A stretch of DNA of 64,000 bases from Streptomyces sp. DH24 (GTDB taxonomy: Bacteria; Actinomycetota; Actinomycetes; Streptomycetales; Streptomycetaceae): assembly GCF_029813775.1 (NCBI RefSeq), contig NZ_JARVKW010000025.1:44983-108982 (forward strand), read 5' to 3'. Below the pieces are notes generated by a model. The model did not search any database and was not told the DNA's origin. It saw only the letters and a list, made by a program, of their open reading frames with translations. Of this stretch, positions 26,105 to 32,797 are shown piece after piece (position 1 is the stretch's first letter; each line of letters starts with the position of its first letter). Made by a program: the position numbers and the translations under genes.

Positions 26105-27328
26105 ATGACCGAGGAGACCTCCACGCTGACCGGCCAGGACCCGCCCCCGGTGCGGGACTGGCCCGCGCTCGACCTGGACGGGACGGAGTTCGACCCGGTA
26201 CTCGCCGCGCTCATGCGCGAGGGCCCGCTGACCCGGGTCCGGCTGCCGCACGGCGAGGGCTGGGCGTGGCTGGCGACCCGCTACGACGACGTCAGGCTGA
26301 TCACCAACGATCCCCGCTTCGGCCGCGCCGAGGTGACGAAGCGTCAGGTGACGCGGCTGGCACCGCACTTCAAGCCGCGGCCCGGATCACTCGCCTTCGC
26401 CGACCAGCCGGACCACAACCGGCTGCGCAAGGCCGTCGCCGCCGCCTTCACGGTGAGCGCGACGAAACGCCTGCGGCCCCGCGCCCGGGCGATCCTCGAC
26501 GACCTCGTGGCCGGCGTGGTACGGGACGGCCCGCCGGCCGATCTGGTCGAGCGGGTCCTGGAGCCGTTCCCGATCGCCGTGGTCAGCGAGGTCATGGGCG
26601 TGCGGGCGGCGGACCGCGAGCGGGTGCACGCCTGGACCCGGCAGATCATCTCCACGTCCGGCGGCGCCGAGGCAGCGGAACAGGCCAAGCAGGGCCTGTA
26701 CGGGTGGATCACGGACACCGTCAGGGCGCGGGCCGGCAGCACCGGCGACGACGTGTACGCGCTGCTCGGCGCCGCCGTCGCCCGCGGCGAACTCACCGAG
26801 GCGGAGGCGGTCGGACTCGCCGGGCCGCTGCAGATCGGCGGCGAGGCGGTCACGCACAACTGCGGCCAGATGCTGTACCTGCTGCTGACCCGGCCCGAGC
26901 TGATGGCCCGGATGCGGGAGCGGCCCGAGAAGCGGGGCGCCGTCCTGGACGAGCTGCTGCGCTACGTCCCGCACCGCAGCTCGGTCGGCCTCGCCCGCAT
27001 CGCCCTGGAGGACGTCCACCTGCACGGCGTGCGCATCGCCGCGGGCGAGCCCGTGTACGTCTCCTACCTGGCCGCCAACCGCGACCCGGACGTCTTCCCG
27101 GAGCCGGACCGCATCGACCCCGACCGTGCCCCCAACCCGCATCTGGCGTTCGGCAACGGGCCGCACTTCTGCACCGGCGCCGTGCTCGCCCGCCTGCAGA
27201 CCGAGCTGCTCGTCGGCACGCTGCTGGACCGGCTGCCGGGGCTGCGGCTCGCCGTGCCGCCCGAGCGGGTGCCGTGGCGGCACCGGACGATGATCCGCGG
27301 CCCGCGCAGCCTGCCCTGCACCTGGTGA
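26105..27328 (+). CDS. cytochrome P450 with non-canonical I-helix
   Basis: A 407-residue class I bacterial P450, likely soluble. The heme-binding loop is FGNGPHFCTGAVLAR with Cys356 as thiolate ligand; the K-helix ExxR is in DELLRYVPHR. In the I-helix (residues about 243-252) the sequence is IGGEAVTH. When aligned with the usual AGHETT, the acid and alcohol positions become Ala and Val, so the normal proton-delivery pair is missing; another polar residue or the substrate may take its place, as in EryF-type enzymes. No ferredoxin or reductase gene is adjacent. Substrate is unknown. ATG at 26105 follows a GGAGG (26099-26103). Confidence 0.9.
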   Translation: MTEETSTLTGQDPPPVRDWPALDLDGTEFDPVLAALMREGPLTRVRLPHGEGWAWLATRYDDVRLITNDPRFGRAEVTKRQVTRLAPHFKPRPGSLAFADQPDHNRLRKAVAAAFTVSATKRLRPRARAILDDLVAGVVRDGPPADLVERVLEPFPIAVVSEVMGVRAADRERVHAWTRQIISTSGGAEAAEQAKQGLYGWITDTVRARAGSTGDDVYALLGAAVARGELTEAEAVGLAGPLQIGGEAVTHNCGQMLYLLLTRPELMARMRERPEKRGAVLDELLRYVPHRSSVGLARIALEDVHLHGVRIAAGEPVYVSYLAANRDPDVFPEPDRIDPDRAPNPHLAFGNGPHFCTGAVLARLQTELLVGTLLDRLPGLRLAVPPERVPWRHRTMIRGPRSLPCTW

Positions 27329-27336
27329 CGGCGCTT

Positions 27337-27843
27337 TCAGGCCCGCAGCCACTCCGTGACGACCGTCTCCCCGCCGGTGCGCACCCGCAGCGCGAAGGGA
27401 CCGGCGGGCCGGACGTCACCGGCGAAGCGGCCCATGTCGTCGGCCGTCAGCGGCACCGTGGTGCGCGGGCCGCCGAGCACCTCGATGCGGGCCGGCCCCG
27501 GCGGCAGCACCTGACCGATCAGGCCCTCGCCGGTCACCTCCACGTCCACGGTCACCTCGCCCGCGGTGAACGTCAGCATCCGCGGCACGTCCGCGGCTCC
27601 CCGCACTGGGATGGCGTCCACCAGCGAGTCGAACGTCAACTCGGCGATCCGGGCGTCCAGATCGTGCAGGGCGAAGGCGTCCACGGCCAGTTGCCGCAGC
27701 TGGGGCGGCACCGGGTCGAGGACGACGGCCGCCTGCCGCAGCTCCTCCTCCAGCACGTCACCGCCGAACTCCTCGTCGTCCAGGGGGTCTCCGTCGAAGG
27801 GTCCCGGCCGGGCCGGGCCGCCGTCGATGCCGTCGTCGCTCAT
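27337..27843 (-). CDS. unknown acidic protein, third gene of the subtilase-sigma operon
   Basis: A 168-residue protein that I do not recognise. Residues 1-35 are rich in Asp, Glu, Gly and Pro; the middle has LDARIAELTFDSLVDAIPVR; the C-terminal half looks like a beta-sandwich (MLTFTAGEVTVDVEVTGE, then GLIGQVLPPGPARIEVL). No signal or membrane segment is seen. Its ATG overlaps the sigma-factor stop by 4 bp (27840-27843), so it is co-translated with it. By position it could be an anti-sigma or effector-binding partner of the sigma factor or of the proteases, but this is inference only. Confidence 0.72.
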   Translation of the reverse strand: MSDDGIDGGPARPGPFDGDPLDDEEFGGDVLEEELRQAAVVLDPVPPQLRQLAVDAFALHDLDARIAELTFDSLVDAIPVRGAADVPRMLTFTAGEVTVDVEVTGEGLIGQVLPPGPARIEVLGGPRTTVPLTADDMGRFAGDVRPAGPFALRVRTGGETVVTEWLRA

Positions 27844-28415
27844 GCCGTCCCCCTCGATTCGAGCCGCGCCCGCAGCCGGCGCAGGCAGCGCTGGCGCGTC
27901 GGTCCGATACTGCCGACGGCGATGCCCAGCGCCGCGGACACCTCCTGGTAGCTGGGCGGCGGCGAGGCGATCAGCACCCGCAGCAACTGCCGGCACCGTT
28001 CGCCGAGCTTCTCGAACTCCTGCCACAGCCTGCGAACCCGCTCGCTCTCGGCGGCGGCCTCCTCCGAGTCGAGCACCGACTGCTCCGGCGTACGGCCCTC
28101 GCTGACCCGGTCCAGCAGCTGCGGATCGTCCGTCGGAGTCATGCGCCGCAGCGCCTTGATGACCTTCAGGCACTCGTGCCGCGCGGTGCTCGCGAGCCAG
28201 GAACCGGCCTTCTCGGGTTCCCGCAGCCGACCGAGATGCTGGGCGAAGCGGAACCACACGGTCTGGTAGACCTCGTGCGCGTCGGCGTCGGAGAGCCGGT
28301 GCGCGCGCACCACCGACCACACCAGCGGGCTCAGCCCTTCCACAATCGCCTTCCAGGCCGCCGCGTCGCCGTCGGCGGCGGACCGGACGAGCGCGCCGAC
28401 ATCTGCACGGTCCAC
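27840..28415 (-). CDS. ECF-like sigma-70 family RNA polymerase sigma factor
   Basis: A 191-residue sigma factor with region 2 (LSPLVWSVVRAHRLSDADAH, EVYQTVWFRFAQHLGRL, SWLASTARHECLKVI) and region 4 helix-turn-helix (PSYQEVSAALGIAVGSIGPT, RQRCLRRLRARL). The linker between them is acidic (DSEEAAAESERVRRLWQEF). No region 1 or 3 is present, consistent with the ECF group. The GTG at 28415 is chosen because GAGGGG lies 7 bases upstream; an upstream ATG at 28478 would overlap the subtilase stop. It follows the subtilase by 59 bp and overlaps the next gene by 4 bp, so all three probably form one transcript. Confidence 0.9.
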   Translation of the reverse strand: MDRADVGALVRSAADGDAAAWKAIVEGLSPLVWSVVRAHRLSDADAHEVYQTVWFRFAQHLGRLREPEKAGSWLASTARHECLKVIKALRRMTPTDDPQLLDRVSEGRTPEQSVLDSEEAAAESERVRRLWQEFEKLGERCRQLLRVLIASPPPSYQEVSAALGIAVGSIGPTRQRCLRRLRARLESRGTA

Positions 28416-28474
28416 GGCTCCACCCCTCGTGTACGGCCAGTCATCGTACGCCGTGGAGGGGACGGTTCCGGCCC

Positions 28475-29911
28475 TCATGACCGGGGGGCGGGCTGCACCA
28501 CGGGCACCGGGCGCCATGTGGGCGGCCTGAGCGCCGGTGCGTACGCCCCGTGCACTTCGGCGAACCCGGTGTTGACGGCGAGGAGTTGCCGCAGCGCCAC
28601 GCGCGGGTCGGTCTCCTTGTGCGCCGTCATGTGCGCGGCGACCGCCCCGGCGACCACCGGGGTCGCGAACGAGGTGCCGCTCCAGTACGCCGGTCCCTCG
28701 AACATCACCTGGTCCGGCTTGCTCCCGGTGCCCTCCTGCTCCTCGCTCAGCACGCCGGTGTGCCGGGGGTACTGGCAGGTGCAGGGGTAGTCGAAGCCGT
28801 AGCGGCAGGTGTCGTAGGTGGAGTGCTGGTAGACGTACGGGACGGGGGTGCCGAAACCGGTCAGGGCACTGGTGAGGCGCTCGCCGGGGGCGTAGGCCTT
28901 GACCCAGCCGCCGTGGTTGCTGAAGCAGGCGCCGAACTCGCCGTCGCCGCGCAGCGCGCCGACGGACAGCACGGCCTCGGCGTAGGCGGGCTGGTCGGCG
29001 TAGGCGGCGGGCCAGAAGGGCGTGGCGCTGCCGTTGTTGCCGGCCGCGGAGATCAGCAGCGTGCGCTGTTCGCGCAGGGCCCGCATGAAGTTCTCCACGC
29101 CGAGCAGGCCGTCGGTGCGGCCGTTCGCGGTGCCCGCGGACAGGCTGAGGATGTCCGGCCAGCCGTGCCGGTCGACGGCCTCGAAGAGCTTCTCGCCGAA
29201 CTCCGACTCCAGGACGGCGCCCGCGTCGTTGAGGCCGCCGCCGACCGTGATGTCCGTGTTGGGCGCGACGGCGGCGACGAGCCCGGCGATGAACGTGCCG
29301 TGGCCCGCGTACTGCTGGAGGACGCCGTTGTCGTCGGTCTCCCTGACCTGCAGGTCGCCGTCGGTGTGGGCGAGCAGCGGCCAGGACCGGTAGTCGTGCA
29401 TGAGTCCGGTGTCGACGACGAGGACGCCGACGGCGGTGTCCGGGTCGTGCGGGCCCTCTGCCGGGGCCGGGTTCGGTGGCTGGCCCAGTGGCGCCGGTAC
29501 GGGTTCGTCGCCCGGGCAGGCGTTCACGGCGATCGACACCACGTGGTTGCGGGTGACCAGCGGGCGGCCCGCGCGCGACTCGGTCTCCCGCAGGGCGCGC
29601 AGGGCGACGGCGACGGAACGGTCGCCGCGCCGGTCGCCCCGGCCGGGGTCGCCGACCCGGATGCGGGTGACACCGGAGCGGTTGGTCTCCGGGCTCGCGC
29701 GGCGCACCCGGTCCTCGCCCAGGTCCGCGACCGTGGCGAAGTGCCGGCGCACGGTGTCCTCGACGAGCCGGGCCTCCTCTCCGTCGCGGGCCAGCACGAC
29801 ACCCTTCTCGTAGAGGAACTCGCCGGAGTCGTCGGGTCCCATCGCCAGCGGGACGTCGGGCATCGAGCGCTGGATCTGGTCGAACTGCTCGTGGAATCGC
29901 TGAGGTGCCAT
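28475..29911 (-). CDS. signal-less subtilisin-like serine protease (S8)
   Basis: A 478-residue subtilase with Asp167 (VLVVDTGL), His204 (YAGHGTFIAG) and Ser414 (WSGTSFATPVVAG); the oxyanion Asn is in SAAGNNGSATPFW. It has no signal peptide or I9 propeptide, so it is expected to act in the cytosol. The N-terminal ~155 residues are polar and unlike known propeptides. An insert before the serine carries four cysteines (DTCRYGFDYPCTCQYPRHTG). The ATG at 29911 follows GGGGAGGAC. It is divergent from the TPR-CHAT gene with only 108 bp between them and is cotranscribed with a sigma factor. A role as target or partner in a proteolytic cascade with CHAT is plausible. Confidence 0.92.
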   Translation of the reverse strand: MAPQRFHEQFDQIQRSMPDVPLAMGPDDSGEFLYEKGVVLARDGEEARLVEDTVRRHFATVADLGEDRVRRASPETNRSGVTRIRVGDPGRGDRRGDRSVAVALRALRETESRAGRPLVTRNHVVSIAVNACPGDEPVPAPLGQPPNPAPAEGPHDPDTAVGVLVVDTGLMHDYRSWPLLAHTDGDLQVRETDDNGVLQQYAGHGTFIAGLVAAVAPNTDITVGGGLNDAGAVLESEFGEKLFEAVDRHGWPDILSLSAGTANGRTDGLLGVENFMRALREQRTLLISAAGNNGSATPFWPAAYADQPAYAEAVLSVGALRGDGEFGACFSNHGGWVKAYAPGERLTSALTGFGTPVPYVYQHSTYDTCRYGFDYPCTCQYPRHTGVLSEEQEGTGSKPDQVMFEGPAYWSGTSFATPVVAGAVAAHMTAHKETDPRVALRQLLAVNTGFAEVHGAYAPALRPPTWRPVPVVQPAPRS

Positions 29912-29996
29912 GGCGTGTCCTCCCCGTTGGGCCGGCGGTTGTCAATCAGAGCCGCCGGGACGTCGATTGATACAGGACCGAACCGTTCCGGGGCGT

Positions 29997-30015
29997 CGGA
30001 TGGCACTACCATCCG
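29997..30015. promoter_or_regulatory. palindrome in the divergent subtilase/CHAT promoter
   Basis: CGGATGG-CACTA-CCATCCG is a perfect 7-bp inverted repeat ending 4 bp before the GTG start of the CHAT gene. A second pair, TCAATC (29942-29947) and GATTGA (29965-29970), lies near the subtilase start. Either may be an operator for both genes. Confidence 0.5.
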
Positions 30016-30019
30016 AGGG

Positions 30020-32626
30020 GTGACAGCGGGAAGCGACTCCGTTCACGATCTGCTGCCGATGGTGTTCGCCGCCCCCGGTGAGGCCCTGGCCGGGGCGGAA
30101 GAGGTACTCGCGGCCGACCCCGCACCGCTGCGCGCGTCCGTCGCGCACCAGGTGATCGGCATCTGGCAGCGGGACTTCGGCGATCTGCGGCTCGCGCTGG
30201 CGCATCTGCGGCGCGCCCGCGATCTCGCCGCCCGCGCCGACTCCGCCGAGCGGGAGGCCGACGTGCTCGCCACGCTCGGGGTGGCGCTCGTGCACGCGGG
30301 CCGCACCCGGCAGGGGCTCGCCGCGTTCGAGCGGGGCGTCGCGCGCGGCGCCGGGCACACCCGGGCCCGGGTGCTGTACCGGCGGGCGTACGTGTGGTGG
30401 GTGCTGGGCCGGCACCGCGAGGCACTGGAGGACGTACGGCGGGCCGTGCCCGTGCTGCGGCAGGCGGACGACGTGATCTGGACGGCGCGGGCCCTGACGC
30501 TGCGCGCCACCGTGCATCTGGCCCTCGGCGCGGTGGAGCGGGCCGACGCCGACTTCACGGCGGCCGAGGCGCTGTGGGACACCACCGGCCAGGAACACGA
30601 CAAGGCGGACGCCGTGGAGAGCCGGGGCCTGGCCGCGTTCCGCTCCGGTGACATCCCGGCGGCGCTGCGGCTGCTGGACGAGGCCGAGGAGCGGTACGCG
30701 AAGCTGGGCACGCCGACGTTCATGCTGAACATCCGGCGCTGCGAGGTGCTGATGGCGGCCGGACTCGCCCCCGAGGCGCTGGCCGAGGCGGACGGGGCGA
30801 TCGCGGCGCTGGACGGCATCGGCGGGCAGTCGACGCGCAAGGCGGAGCTGCTGCTGGCCGCCGCGCGGGCGGCCCGGCTGGCGGGTGATCCGCAGACCGC
30901 GATCGCGCGCGCGGCCGTCGCGGTACGGCTGTTCGCCGGGCAGCGCCGCACCTGGTGGGAGACGCACGCGCGGCTGGTGCTGATCGAGGCGCGGGTGGCC
31001 GCCGGGCGTGGTTCGGGGCGGCTGGTCGCCCACGCCGCGGCGGTGGCGGCGAAGCTGGCCTCGTTCGGGGCGCCGGCCGCGCCGGAGGCGTCGCTGCTGG
31101 CGGGCCGGGTCGCGCTGGGACTGGGCTGGACGGCGGACGCGGAGCGGCACTTGGCCGTCGCCGCCCGCAGCCGACGCAGCGGGCCGCCGCCGGCCCGGGT
31201 CACGGGCTGGGTGGCGCAGGCCCTGCGGGCGCAGGCCGCCGGGTCCGCGCGGGGCGTCCTGGAGGCCTGCCGGCGCGGCCTGGACGTGCTGGACGAGCAC
31301 CGGATGACGCTGGGCGCCTCCGAGCTGCGGGCGCGGGCGACGGCGCAGGGCGCGGAACTCGCGGCGCTGGCGCAGCGCGCGAGCCTGGTTCCGGGCGGGC
31401 CGCGCCGGCTGCTGGTGTGGAGCGAGCGGTGGCGGGCCACGGTGCTGTCGGCCCCGCCCACCCGGCCGCCGGCCGATCCCGCGCTGCTCAGCGGGCTGAC
31501 CGCGTTCCGGGAGATCGCGGCGCGCGCGGAGGCCGCCCGGATGGAGGGCCGCCCCGTCCCGGCGCTGGAGCGCGAACAGCGGCGCCTGGAACGGGAGATC
31601 CGGTCCCGGACCCTGCACATGCGGGGCGACGCGTCCGGCGACGGGCACCGGTTCGAGCCGGGCCGGCTGCTGGAGCGGCTCGGCGACGGGACCCGGCTGG
31701 TGGAGCTGGCCGTGCTCGACGGGCGGGTCCACGTGCTGCTGTGCGGGCAGGGACGGGTGCGGCGGTTCGAGGCCGGGCTGCTCGCCGACGCCGAGAAGGA
31801 GGCCGAGCACGTGCAGGCCGGGCTGCGGCGGCTGGCCCACCCCGGCGCCGAGGCCCGGCTGCCGGTGGTGGAGGCCGCGGGCCGCCGGCTGGAGGAGCTG
31901 CTGCTCGGACCCGCGGCCGGGCACCTGGGCGCCGGCCCGGTCGTGGTCGTGCCGCCGGGGCGGCTGCACCGGGTGCCGTGGGCGCTGCTGCCGTCGATGC
32001 GGGACCGGGTGGTCAGTGTGTCGCCGTCGGCGAGCAGTTGGCTGCGCGCCCGGGAGACCGCGCCGCCGCCGGACGGACGCCAGGTGCTGGTGCGCGGTCC
32101 GGGGCTCGCGACGCGCGGCGCCGAGGTGCCCGAACTGGCCGGCCGGTACGCGGCTCCGACGGTGCTGGAGGACGACGACGCGCGGGTCACGCGGGTGCTG
32201 GAGGAACTCGACGGTGCCGCGCTCGCGCACATCGCGGCGCACGGCACGTTCCGCGCCGACAGCCCGTTGTTCTCCGCGCTGCGGATGGCGGACGGGCCGC
32301 TCATCGTGCACGACTTCGAACGCCTGGCCCGCAGCCCGTACCGGATCATCCTGTCCTGCTGCGACACCGCGCGGTTCGCGTCGGTGGGCGCCGACGAACT
32401 CCTCGGTCTGGTCACCGCGCTGCTGCCGCTGGGCACGGCGGGGGTCGTGGCGTGCAGCGCGCCCGTCAACGACGCCGCGGTGGTGCCGCTGATGCTCGCG
32501 CTGCACAAGGGCGTCGGCGCCGGGCTGTCCCTGGCGGAGGCACTGCGCGACGCCCGTGCGGCGATGCCGGGGGACGCCGTGCACCAGGCGACGGGCTGGG
32601 CGTTCTCGGCGTTCGGGGCGGCGTGA
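30020..32626 (+). CDS. TPR-CHAT domain protein, caspase-like cysteine protease
   Basis: An 868-residue protein. Residues about 15-430 are a helical TPR solenoid (ALAHLRRARDLAARADSAER, ALGAVERADADFTAAEALWD and similar repeats); residues about 540-868 are a C-terminal CHAT domain (LVELAVLDGRVHVLLCGQ onward). The catalytic pair is His741 in HIAAHGTFR and Cys781 in ILSCCDTA, followed by LLGLVTALLPLGTAGVVACS and LSLAEALRDAR as in other CHAT proteases. CHAT proteins cleave or signal after sensing, as in gasdermin and type III-E CRISPR (Csx29) systems. The GTG at 30020 is the first start after the divergent promoter; GAGGGG overlaps it, so translation may be leaderless or weakly initiated. It is divergent from a subtilase-sigma operon. 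Confidence 0.9.
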   Translation: MTAGSDSVHDLLPMVFAAPGEALAGAEEVLAADPAPLRASVAHQVIGIWQRDFGDLRLALAHLRRARDLAARADSAEREADVLATLGVALVHAGRTRQGLAAFERGVARGAGHTRARVLYRRAYVWWVLGRHREALEDVRRAVPVLRQADDVIWTARALTLRATVHLALGAVERADADFTAAEALWDTTGQEHDKADAVESRGLAAFRSGDIPAALRLLDEAEERYAKLGTPTFMLNIRRCEVLMAAGLAPEALAEADGAIAALDGIGGQSTRKAELLLAAARAARLAGDPQTAIARAAVAVRLFAGQRRTWWETHARLVLIEARVAAGRGSGRLVAHAAAVAAKLASFGAPAAPEASLLAGRVALGLGWTADAERHLAVAARSRRSGPPPARVTGWVAQALRAQAAGSARGVLEACRRGLDVLDEHRMTLGASELRARATAQGAELAALAQRASLVPGGPRRLLVWSERWRATVLSAPPTRPPADPALLSGLTAFREIAARAEAARMEGRPVPALEREQRRLEREIRSRTLHMRGDASGDGHRFEPGRLLERLGDGTRLVELAVLDGRVHVLLCGQGRVRRFEAGLLADAEKEAEHVQAGLRRLAHPGAEARLPVVEAAGRRLEELLLGPAAGHLGAGPVVVVPPGRLHRVPWALLPSMRDRVVSVSPSASSWLRARETAPPPDGRQVLVRGPGLATRGAEVPELAGRYAAPTVLEDDDARVTRVLEELDGAALAHIAAHGTFRADSPLFSALRMADGPLIVHDFERLARSPYRIILSCCDTARFASVGADELLGLVTALLPLGTAGVVACSAPVNDAAVVPLMLALHKGVGAGLSLAEALRDARAAMPGDAVHQATGWAFSAFGAA

Positions 32627-32797
32627 ACGGCCTCGCCACGCCGGTTGACGGTCCGGGAGCCGGACCCGCCACGACCGGGCACCCGGTCGCCGCAGCCGTG
32701 GGCGCCACGCGATGCGAGGTGCCGCGACCGCGCACGCTCGGGCCACCGCCCGACATGTCCGCGCGGCATGTCCGCGCGGCCGGAACCACCGCACCCC

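Noticed and set aside
28550..30019. Extended plus-strand reading before the CHAT gene
   Set aside because: It is the antisense of the subtilase and has no recognisable domain; the TPR-CHAT protein begins at about 30020.
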